The position numbers and the translations under genes are program-made. Below, in pieces: positions 56,911 to 64,000 of a DNA stretch of 64,000 bases (the stretch's first letter is position 1; each line of letters opens with the position of its first letter). The DNA lies in NCBI GenBank assembly GCA_965249035.1, contig CBDFKV010000006.1, positions 682,001 to 746,000 of the forward strand, read 5' to 3'. Origin of the DNA: CBDFKV01 sp965249035. Lineage in GTDB: Bacteria > Pseudomonadota > Gammaproteobacteria > Arenicellales > Poriferihabitantaceae. The notes beneath the pieces are model-generated. The model was not told where the DNA came from, searched no databases, and saw only the letters and a program-made list of their open reading frames with translations.

Positions 56911-57440
56911 GGTTTAGCCGCTCCTTGATCGCCTTGACCTTTAAACCAGCGCTTACGCTTACGCTTTTTAGGGATCTCTGGCGCGTAATATCGCACCACA
57001 AAAGCCTCTGTCCAGACATAAATATCTGGTGGAATGGGCAATCTGAACACCTGCGCCTCCACTTCCGTCCAGCGCGTTGCTTCGTCATATGCCAAGCTGA
57101 CTTGAAATGGCGTTGAAATACCATTTTCGTCATCCTGCGAGACCACAAACAAACTCGGTTGGTCGCTCAGCAAGTTTTGATAATAGCTCTCCAGCTCATC
57201 GGCAAACAGGCTTAAGCGAAAGCCCGGATACAGATACCGAGCTGTGTCATCATCTTCATGGATACAGGTCGCAGCGCCGCGATCACGCTGCTGACTATTC
57301 ACCAACGCCGATACCGCACGCCATTGCCAGTCAGCCCAACGCTGGTGCTTGACTGCGTAACGTTCCATCACCACGCTCACATAGCGATACTCAGGTTGAA
57401 CGATGCTCTCTGGCTTAAATTGGCTCGGTACAGGCTTCAC
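56907..57440 (-). CDS. DUF3305 protein of formate dehydrogenase cluster
   Basis: A 177-residue protein matching DUF3305, the standard partner of DUF3306. The core contains VVMERYAVKHQRWADWQWRA, then DDTARYLYPGFRLSLFADEL, and VSLAYDEATRW. The tail is strongly basic (KKRKRKRWFKGQG). It is the first gene of the formate dehydrogenase unit, divergent from fdhD across only 71 bases. Function unknown. Confidence 0.88.
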   Translation of the reverse strand: MKPVPSQFKPESIVQPEYRYVSVVMERYAVKHQRWADWQWRAVSALVNSQQRDRGAATCIHEDDDTARYLYPGFRLSLFADELESYYQNLLSDQPSLFVVSQDDENGISTPFQVSLAYDEATRWTEVEAQVFRLPIPPDIYVWTEAFVVRYYAPEIPKKRKRKRWFKGQGDQGAAKP

Positions 57441-57511
57441 AACAAAATGCTTATATGGGTATAGGTTGCGCTAAGCCATAATACTAATCTATTATTGCCG
57501 CTGATAACAAG

Positions 57512-58381
57512 ATGACGACGCACACCGTGAACAAACAGGCTGATGTACCGATTGCCGCCACGCTACCAGCGCTCAGCGACGAAGGTATTAACCCGATTCA
57601 CCAAGCCGTCAGGCTGGATCAGAATGGCGTCGAAACCACCGTTTCTATCATCGGTGAGCGACCGCTGACGATTAAAGTTGACGGCAAAGAAGTGGTTACC
57701 TTGATGACAGCTGGAACTCACCCCGAACGCCTGACCCTAGGTTATTTACGCAATCAACTACTATTTGAAAGCATAACTGAAATCGCCAGCATCGAAGTGG
57801 ATTGGAACCGTGAAGTCGCCGATGTTAGCACTCATCATGGCAATGGCATCGCTGCGCTAGATCAATCGCAGCGCATCGTCACTACCGGCTGCGGTCAAGG
57901 CACGATGCTAAGTTGCACGATGGATAAAATGTATCACTACCGCCTGCGGAAAACACAGGTGAAGCAATCTGAGATATATGCCGTACTGAGTGCGGTGCAG
58001 CAGCACAATCGTTTATATCGAGAGACCGGCTCTCTCCACAGCTGCGGCTTATGTAGAGACGGCAAGGTACGCTATTTTGTAGAAGACGTCGGCCGTCACA
58101 ACGCCATGGACTCGATTGCGGGAGAAATGTGGCTGCGCCATATTGAGGGCACCGGCCACTCTTTTTACACCACCGGGCGGCTGACCTCAGAAATCGTCAT
58201 CAAAGCCGCATTCATGGGTATTCCCACGCTTATCTCCCGAAACGGCGCAACCCAGATGGGTGTAGAGCTGGCCGAGGAATTGGGCGTTATGTTGATTTCA
58301 CGGGCCAAAAGCCGGCAGTTCACCGCTCTTAACGCCAAAAACCGCTTGGTGTTTGACGCCATACCCGGAAGCAATCTTTAA
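57512..58381 (+). CDS. fdhD: Formate dehydrogenase sulfurtransferase FdhD
   Basis: FdhD passes sulfur from IscS to the molybdenum cofactor, needed for active formate dehydrogenase. It has 289 residues. Signatures are ERLTLGYLRNQLLFES, TTGCGQGTM, the redox CxxC in HSCGLCRDG, VEDVGRHNAMDSIAGE, and TSEIVIKAAFMGIPTLISRN. The protein fits the family in length. It is divergent from the enzyme operon, so both may share regulation from the 71-base gap. Confidence 0.96.
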   Translation: MTTHTVNKQADVPIAATLPALSDEGINPIHQAVRLDQNGVETTVSIIGERPLTIKVDGKEVVTLMTAGTHPERLTLGYLRNQLLFESITEIASIEVDWNREVADVSTHHGNGIAALDQSQRIVTTGCGQGTMLSCTMDKMYHYRLRKTQVKQSEIYAVLSAVQQHNRLYRETGSLHSCGLCRDGKVRYFVEDVGRHNAMDSIAGEMWLRHIEGTGHSFYTTGRLTSEIVIKAAFMGIPTLISRNGATQMGVELAEELGVMLISRAKSRQFTALNAKNRLVFDAIPGSNL

Positions 58382-58411
58382 TCACTGCGGCTTATCCTAC
58401 CAACTCACGAG

Positions 58412-59392
58412 TTAATCCGGAATTAGAACGGTTTGACCCGTAGTTTTACGCGCCTCCAAATCATCATGCGCAGATGCCACATCAGCCAGCGCGTAGCGTT
58501 GATTGACGCTTATTTTGACCGTTCCGGATGATACCACCGACATCAGTTCACCCGCACAAGCGCTCAACTCTGCTCGATTTCTGGTGTAGCTGGCTAGCGT
58601 TGGCCTGGTTAAATACAGCGAGCCTTTTTGGGCCAAAATCCCGGGCGAGAATGGCGGCACTGCGCCTGAGGCATTGCCATAACTGACCATTAGGCCGCGC
58701 ACCGATAGACAATCAAGCGAGCCTTCAAACGTATCTTTACCGACTGAGTCATAGACCACGGGAACACCCTCGCCATTGGTTATTTCTCGCACACGATCAG
58801 AAAAATTTTCTTCATTGTATAAGATCGTATGCGCACAACCATTCGCCTGGGCAAGCTGGGCCTTTTCTTCAGAGCCAACCGTACCTATAACAGTAACGCC
58901 CAATGAGCTAGCCCATTGGCTGAGTAATGATCCAACACCGCCCGCTGCCGCATGCAATACAATCGTTTCACCTGCTTTAACTCGATAAGTCGAGCGAATC
59001 AAATACTGAGCAGTCATCCCTTGCAACATCATCGCTGCCGCGGTTTCGGAATCAATGCTGTCCGGCAGTTTGACTAATAGACTAGCCGGAATGATGCGCT
59101 CGTCGCTGTAGGCGCCTAAAGGCCCACCCGCATAAGCAACGCGGTCACCGACCGCTACTTCGCTCACGCCTTCACCAATAGCCTCGACCACACCAGCCGC
59201 TTCCATGCCCAAACCACTCGGTAAACTGGGCACCGGATAGAGACCGGTGCGGTGGTAAACGTCGATAAAGTTTAGGCCAATGGCTTCGTGACGAACCCGC
59301 ACCTCGCCAGCAGCGGGTGCAGCCAGTGAGACTGATTGCAGTTTGAGCGACTCTGAACCGCCGGTTTTATCAATGATGATGGCTTTGGTCAT
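58412..59392 (-). CDS. Quinone oxidoreductase (zeta-crystallin type, QorA-like)
   Basis: A 326-residue NADPH-dependent medium-chain reductase without zinc ligands. Signs are GLNFIDVYHRTGLYPVPSLP, GLGMEAAGVVEAIGEG, and the dinucleotide motif LHAAAGGVGSLLSQWA. AGGPLGAYSDERIIPA is typical of QOR1. It would reduce quinones by one electron; its true substrate here is unknown. It converges on fdhD. Confidence 0.93.
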   Translation of the reverse strand: MTKAIIIDKTGGSESLKLQSVSLAAPAAGEVRVRHEAIGLNFIDVYHRTGLYPVPSLPSGLGMEAAGVVEAIGEGVSEVAVGDRVAYAGGPLGAYSDERIIPASLLVKLPDSIDSETAAAMMLQGMTAQYLIRSTYRVKAGETIVLHAAAGGVGSLLSQWASSLGVTVIGTVGSEEKAQLAQANGCAHTILYNEENFSDRVREITNGEGVPVVYDSVGKDTFEGSLDCLSVRGLMVSYGNASGAVPPFSPGILAQKGSLYLTRPTLASYTRNRAELSACAGELMSVVSSGTVKISVNQRYALADVASAHDDLEARKTTGQTVLIPD

Positions 59393-59468
59393 AGTTTTCT
59401 GTATCGATCAATTTAAGTGTTCACAATAGGCTACACCCTGCTCTCAGCATGGCGCGATGATTGCGGCA

Positions 59469-62400
59469 TTAAACCACAAACCGATCCGCTCGCGCTTCCT
59501 GGAATTGCTTGAACAAGGCGGTTTTTTGCTCAATAACCTGCCTCACGCTCGTCGCTTTGACGTGACCAAAACCTTTTATCGCTTCAGGCAAACGCGCAAT
59601 CTCCACTGCACTGGCAAAATTATCCGGTGTTATTTCAGACAGCAAACGAGCAAGATCGCTTTCATAGTCCACTATTAATTGCCGTTCCAGACGTCGTTCT
59701 TCAGACTTGCCAAACAGATCAAACCAAGTGCCGCGAAAAAACTTCAAGCGGGCAATGATCGCAAACCATTTCAAGGTAAAACCCGGGTATTCGCGTTTAA
59801 CCAAGTGTCCTGTCAGTGAGTCTTTGAGCGATAGCAGCGGTGGCGCCAGGTGAAACTTAATTTTGTCTGCGTCCACAAACTGTTCTTCCAGTTTCTTGAG
59901 AAATTCACCGTCCGAATACAGTCTCGCCACTTCGTATTCGTCTTTATACGCCATCAGTTTGAAATAATTGCGCGCAACCGCTTCGGTCAAATCGTGGTCA
60001 GGTTCAGCTTGATCAAGAGACTCGGCACAAAACCGGCCTTCAAATTGTCGGACTTGCTCAACCAGTGCTCGATACTTATCGGCGTAGGCTTGATTTTGGT
60101 AATCCAGCAAATAGTTAGCGCGCCAGTCAATGATTTCATCTATATCCGTCAATGGCTTATGTTTGTTGAGATCAGTCCCGGCTTTTTCAACAACCGCCGC
60201 CAAATCAACCGCAGCTCGGCGCCCCCACAAAAATGCGCGCTGATTAAACTCGATTGCCACGTTATTTAGCTCAATCGCGTGGTGAATCGCCTCAGCGCTA
60301 ACTGGGATCAAGCCATTTTGGTAAGCAAAGCCCATCAAGAATAAATTGCTCCCAATCGAATCGCCCAACAATTCTCGTGCAATTTTAGTCGCATTTACAA
60401 ATTGAGTTTTTTCGGGGCCGGTTTCCTCACGGATCAGTTCCTGCATTTGCTGGGCTGGAAAGCGGTATTCCTTGTTATGGATAAACTCAGCAGTAGGCGC
60501 TTCAAAACTGTTAACCACAGAGTGTGATCGCTCAGGGTCCAACCTCGCCACCGCGTCAGAAGTCGCAGATACGACCAAGTCACAGCCCAGCAGCAAGTCC
60601 GCATCCCCGGCAGGAATGCGCACCGCGTGAATTTCTTCTTGGGCTTTCGCGATACGCACGTGACTGACCACCGCACCAAATTTTTGTGCCAAGCCGGTTT
60701 GATTTAGGGTCGAACAGCCCTTGCCTTCAATGTGTGCCGCCATCGCCAGCAATGAGCCCACGGTTAATACTCCGGTTCCGCCAATGCCTGTCACTAAGAT
60801 ATTCCAGGGCTGACCCAGCTTCGGCAAAGTTGGTTCAGGCAATTGCAGATCAAAATCACCCGACTCTACACCAACTGGTTTTCTCGGCGTCGCGCCGGTC
60901 ACGGTCACAAAACTGGGGCAAAAGCCATCCAGACAACTTGAATCGCGGTTACAGGCATTTTGATCGATCTGCCGTTTAGTGCCCAGCTCGGTTTTTTTGG
61001 GCAAAATCGACAAGCAGTTCGATTTCGTGCTGCAATCACCACAGCCTTCGCACACATCTGGATTAATAAACACGCGAGTGGGGCTTTCCGGCATCAGACC
61101 GCGCTTGCGTCGACGGCGTTTCTCGGACGCACACGTTTGGTCATAAACGATCAGGCTGGTGCCCTTAACTTCGCGCATTTCCAACTGCAATTGATCAAAC
61201 CCACTACGGTGGTGAAAACTTAAATCTGTCAAATCACTTAGCTCTGATTTGGCTTTATCCAGATCTTCTGAAACCACCGCGATTCGCTTGATCCCTTCAG
61301 CCTGCAGTTGCGCTACCACACCGGCCAATGTCAGAGTGCCATCAATCGGCTGACCACCAGTCATTGCCACCGCATCGTTAAACAACAGCTTATAGGTAAT
61401 GTTGACCCCGGCCGCAATCGTCGCGCGAATGGCTAAGATGCCACTGTGAAAATAGGTGCCGTCACCCAAATTTTGAAAGACGTGCTGGGTTTCTGTAAAG
61501 GGTGCCTGGCCAATCCAGGTCGCGCCCTCACCGCCCATTTGGGTAAAGGTTTCTGTATTTCTATCCATCCAGGTCACCATGTAGTGGCAACCAATACCCG
61601 CCATCCCCACACTGCCATCCGGCACCCGGGTGGACGTATTGTGCGGACAACCCGAACAAAAATACGGGGTCCGAGTCAAGGTCTTACGCGGACGTGATAG
61701 GCGTCGCTCTTTGGCGTCCAAAAATTCCAAGCGCTTGCGCATGGTATCGCTATCGTAGTACCGGATAATGCGCTTGCCAATCACACGGGCGATAGCGGCG
61801 GGTGTCAGCTCTCCCAAATTGGTGAGTAGGCTGCGACCCTCTTCGTCGAATTCGCCAACCACCACCGGGCGCTCAGTAACTGGCCAGTTATACAGCTGCC
61901 CAGTAATCTGATCTTCCAGAACGCTGCGCTTTTCTTCAACCACCAGAATCTCTTTCAGCCCTTTGGCAAATTCATGGGTAGCTATCGGCTCCAATGGCCA
62001 GCTCATACCCACCTTATAAATTCGAATCCCAATCTCGCTGGCTATGACTTGATCGATGCCCAGGTCTTTGAGCGCTTCCATGACATCCAAATACGACTTA
62101 CCTGAGGTGACGATACCCAAACGTGGATTGTCAGAATCCAGCATGATTTGGTTCAGATTATTGGCGTAAGCAAACGCCCGCGCGGCATAAATGCGGTAGG
62201 TTTGTAGCAACCGCTCTTGCTCTAATGGTGTGGTCGGCCATTGCGCATTCAAGCCACCGATCGGTTCTTCAAACGAATCGGGGTGGATGATCTGAATTCG
62301 ATTCGGGTCGATATCAGCAGAAATCGCCGAATCCATATTTTCAGTAATCGCTTTCAGGCCCACCCAACAACCACTGTAACGTGACAATGCCCAACCATAA

Positions 62401-62954
62401 ATACCGTAATCGAGCACATCTTGCACATTCGCTGGATTCAACACCGGCACCCCCGCGCCGATAAACATGTGTTCACTTTGGTGTGGCACTGTGGACGATT
62501 TACAAGCGTGGTCATCACCAGCGACCGCCAACACGCCACCGTATTTGGTCGTACCGAACATATTGGCGTGCTTGATCACATCCATACTACGGTCAACACC
62601 CGGGCCCTTGCCGTACCACATTGCGAACACCCCATCGTGTTTCGCGCCAGGCAATAAATGAGTTTGCTGCGTGCCCCACACCGACGTGGCTGCTAAGTCT
62701 TCGTTAACCCCCGGATGAAAATGAATCTGGTGTTTATCCAGCCAAGCTTTGGCTTTCCACATCGACAGATCAACCGTACCAACCGGGGATCCACGATAGC
62801 CAGAAACAAAGCCTGCCGTATTCAGCCCTTCATCCAAATCACGCTGATGTTGCAGGATCGGTAAGCGTACTAAGGCTTCAATGCCAGTCATATAAGCGCG
62901 TGCTGCGTCCAGCGCGTATTTATCATCCAGCGAAATATTTTTCAGTATGCCCAT
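59469..62954 (-). CDS. Fused indolepyruvate ferredoxin oxidoreductase
   Basis: A single 1161-residue enzyme combining the alpha and beta chains of 2-oxoacid:ferredoxin oxidoreductase. The N-terminal pyruvate-like TPP domain contains GYRGSPVGTVDLSMWKAK. A central TPP-binding part follows (YFCSGCPHNTSTRVPDGS, GCHYMVTWMDR). A ferredoxin insert has CEGCGDCSTKSNCLS and CNRDSSCLDGFC. The gamma-type domain contains ILVTGIGGTGVLTVGSLLAM. It oxidatively decarboxylates aryl- or branched-chain 2-oxoacids to acyl-CoA in amino-acid breakdown. A divergent Lrp/AsnC regulator fits that role. Confidence 0.95.
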   Translation of the reverse strand: MGILKNISLDDKYALDAARAYMTGIEALVRLPILQHQRDLDEGLNTAGFVSGYRGSPVGTVDLSMWKAKAWLDKHQIHFHPGVNEDLAATSVWGTQQTHLLPGAKHDGVFAMWYGKGPGVDRSMDVIKHANMFGTTKYGGVLAVAGDDHACKSSTVPHQSEHMFIGAGVPVLNPANVQDVLDYGIYGWALSRYSGCWVGLKAITENMDSAISADIDPNRIQIIHPDSFEEPIGGLNAQWPTTPLEQERLLQTYRIYAARAFAYANNLNQIMLDSDNPRLGIVTSGKSYLDVMEALKDLGIDQVIASEIGIRIYKVGMSWPLEPIATHEFAKGLKEILVVEEKRSVLEDQITGQLYNWPVTERPVVVGEFDEEGRSLLTNLGELTPAAIARVIGKRIIRYYDSDTMRKRLEFLDAKERRLSRPRKTLTRTPYFCSGCPHNTSTRVPDGSVGMAGIGCHYMVTWMDRNTETFTQMGGEGATWIGQAPFTETQHVFQNLGDGTYFHSGILAIRATIAAGVNITYKLLFNDAVAMTGGQPIDGTLTLAGVVAQLQAEGIKRIAVVSEDLDKAKSELSDLTDLSFHHRSGFDQLQLEMREVKGTSLIVYDQTCASEKRRRRKRGLMPESPTRVFINPDVCEGCGDCSTKSNCLSILPKKTELGTKRQIDQNACNRDSSCLDGFCPSFVTVTGATPRKPVGVESGDFDLQLPEPTLPKLGQPWNILVTGIGGTGVLTVGSLLAMAAHIEGKGCSTLNQTGLAQKFGAVVSHVRIAKAQEEIHAVRIPAGDADLLLGCDLVVSATSDAVARLDPERSHSVVNSFEAPTAEFIHNKEYRFPAQQMQELIREETGPEKTQFVNATKIARELLGDSIGSNLFLMGFAYQNGLIPVSAEAIHHAIELNNVAIEFNQRAFLWGRRAAVDLAAVVEKAGTDLNKHKPLTDIDEIIDWRANYLLDYQNQAYADKYRALVEQVRQFEGRFCAESLDQAEPDHDLTEAVARNYFKLMAYKDEYEVARLYSDGEFLKKLEEQFVDADKIKFHLAPPLLSLKDSLTGHLVKREYPGFTLKWFAIIARLKFFRGTWFDLFGKSEERRLERQLIVDYESDLARLLSEITPDNFASAVEIARLPEAIKGFGHVKATSVRQVIEQKTALFKQFQEARADRFVV

Positions 62955-63117
62955 TTCAATATGCTCATTGTCGCGCCCTCCACCGCAGTACCTATCACGG
63001 TTGAATTTATAATGATCTAATATTCTTATGCTACTGGGTTTTACCTGGAATTGGGCATCGAAAATCGCACTTAGTTCTTAAAAAATGGGAAATTTATTTA
63101 ACTTTTAATTAGAATAT

Positions 63118-63130
63118 GAAATAATATTTC
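63118..63130. promoter_or_regulatory. Palindrome in the Lrp/IOR divergent promoter region
   Basis: GAAATAATATTTC is a perfect odd palindrome five bases before the regulator start codon, in a 180-base AT-rich gap between two divergent genes. Lrp/AsnC proteins bind AT-rich dyads and often regulate themselves and the neighbour. In such AT-rich sequence a 13-base dyad could also be chance. Confidence 0.3.
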
Positions 63131-63135
63131 ACTTG

Positions 63136-63600
63136 ATGACACGCACTGACATAGAAATCCTGAAATTGCTGCAAGCTGACGCGCGCCTCAGCATTAACAA
63201 AATCGCTGACACGGTCAATCTATCGCCCTCTTCTTGCTGGCGTCGAATTCAGCGTCTGCACCAAGACGGCATCATTAAACGTAACGTCGCTTTATTGGAT
63301 CGTGAAAAGCTGGGAATAGAGGTGGTGGTTTTTATTATGGTCAATCTGGTATCACAAACCGGCACCGCCTTGGAGGAGTTTGAGCAACAAGTCAGCGCCT
63401 TCCCGGAAGTGTTGGAATGCTACACCATGACCGGACAAACCGATTACCTGCTAAAAATCATCGCCCGCGACATGCGCCACTACGAAAACTTTATGCGCCA
63501 ACACATCGCACAGATTCCTAATATTCGAGAAATGCACTCCCACGTAGCGATCACCAAGATCAAGGATACGATGGAGCTACCGCTGGACAGCCAGATATAG
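63136..63600 (+). CDS. Lrp/AsnC family transcriptional regulator
   Basis: A 154-residue regulator. The N-terminal winged helix is DIEILKLLQADARLSINKIA followed by VNLSPSSCWRRIQRLHQDG. A C-terminal RAM ligand-binding domain contains ECYTMTGQTDYLLKIIARDM. The reading starts at ATG 63136; a TTG one codon earlier is less likely. It is divergent from the indolepyruvate oxidoreductase gene, so it probably controls that gene in response to an amino acid, as is common for this family. Confidence 0.94.
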   Translation: MTRTDIEILKLLQADARLSINKIADTVNLSPSSCWRRIQRLHQDGIIKRNVALLDREKLGIEVVVFIMVNLVSQTGTALEEFEQQVSAFPEVLECYTMTGQTDYLLKIIARDMRHYENFMRQHIAQIPNIREMHSHVAITKIKDTMELPLDSQI

Positions 63601-63673
63601 AACAAAAACACAGCGAAAATAGGGCCAGCAATCTAGCCTAAGTCCGCCTGGGATTGTAATTGGGAGGGTTGCC

Positions 63674-63985
63674 TTACTTCAGCTTTTTGGGAATAGTTCC
63701 ATCTCTGAAGAAGTCACCAATAATTGCGACCGCATCAAAGAAACCAGCACCAATCAGGCTACCCGTTTTAGTATCTGCGTCACGAAAAGCCACGCGGTAC
63801 ATCTTCTTGTTACTGCCCTTATTAGTATATTCTGTTTTCTGCAGCATCTTACCGAAATCCATCGGTTCGGGCGCCTTGTCACTGGCTTGAAGGAGTAGAG
63901 CAGGCACGTCACCTTTTACGCCGTCGACGTGTACTGGATGTACTTGCATAGCTTTTGCTTTCTTACTTTTCTTATCTTTTGCCAT
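63674..63985 (-). CDS. Small basic hypothetical protein
   Basis: A 103-residue protein I do not recognise. The N-terminus is Lys-rich (AKDKKSKKAKAMQVHPVHVD) with no signal peptide. The rest reads as a compact domain containing MDFGKMLQKTEYTNKGSNKK followed by MYRVAFRDADTKTGSLIG, and ends FFRDGTIPKKLK. It converges on the Lrp gene. An AGAGGAA ribosome-site-like string lies about seven bases before the ATG, supporting translation. No function is assigned. Confidence 0.6.
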   Translation of the reverse strand: MAKDKKSKKAKAMQVHPVHVDGVKGDVPALLLQASDKAPEPMDFGKMLQKTEYTNKGSNKKMYRVAFRDADTKTGSLIGAGFFDAVAIIGDFFRDGTIPKKLK

Positions 63986-64000
63986 CTTAAATTCCTCTAT

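Overview
The window looks like chromosomal DNA of a free-living, probably marine, mid-GC gammaproteobacterium. The evidence is gene content and order: tolQRA-tolB-pal-cpoB next to ybgC-ruvBAC-yebC-aspS, ftsY-ftsE-ftsX, the fabA-fabB pair, htpG with a sigma-32-type promoter, and a three-subunit formate dehydrogenase with Cys rather than selenocysteine. I do not assign a genus. Almost all of it is vertically inherited housekeeping sequence. I see no transposase, integrase, phage gene or CRISPR array.

Layout. 1-1415: 16S rRNA on the minus strand, cut by the window edge, with its leader, boxA-like site and P1-type promoter upstream. 2012-13343 (minus): a DUF937 protein, the Tol-Pal envelope system, YbgC, the Holliday-junction proteins RuvB, RuvA and RuvC, YebC, AspRS and an FmdB-type zinc ribbon. 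13523-16019 (minus): a sugar-nucleotide pyrophosphorylase, a 2[4Fe-4S] ferredoxin, CoaD and RsmD. 16197-18743 (plus): FtsY, FtsE and FtsX. 18768-21269: a 2OG-Fe(II) oxygenase, then FabA and FabB for unsaturated fatty acid synthesis. 21446-26455: an accessory block with an MBOAT O-acyltransferase, an unusual multi-span AlgJ-like SGNH protein, a secreted SGNH esterase and a secreted repeat protein. 26664-28606: htpG broken by one missing base.

28706-36837: an EamA transporter, PgeF, UbiA, a thioredoxin-like protein, MoaC and MoeA (molybdenum cofactor), YceH, a DUF4153 membrane protein whose start appears to be a rare ATT codon, and ErpA. 36875-39699: gamma-glutamyltransferase and an SQR-like flavoprotein. 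39741-40045: an apparent small-RNA gene with a perfect CRP-type palindrome, a -10 box, repeated GGA motifs (two in hairpin loops) and a strong terminator; this is the best candidate for something undescribed. 40097-48976 (minus): an unknown coiled-coil membrane protein, PncC/CinA-C, a pitrilysin-like lipoprotein and a Gld-type ABC cluster (ATPase, permease, GldG-like, DUF4340). 49236-58381: a complete formate dehydrogenase cluster, with fdhD divergent. 58412-63985: a quinone oxidoreductase, a fused indolepyruvate:ferredoxin oxidoreductase, a divergent Lrp/AsnC regulator and a small unknown protein.

How the genes fit together. MoaC, MoeA and FdhD support the molybdenum enzyme at 49-54 kb. Its accessory proteins (TorD-like chaperone, polyferredoxin, DUF3305, DUF3306, small Tat peptide) sit in the same transcription unit. 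ErpA and the ferredoxins fit the heavy iron-sulfur use. The putative GGA-rich RNA would be expected to titrate a CsrA/RsmA-type regulator under CRP-like control. That last link is inference.
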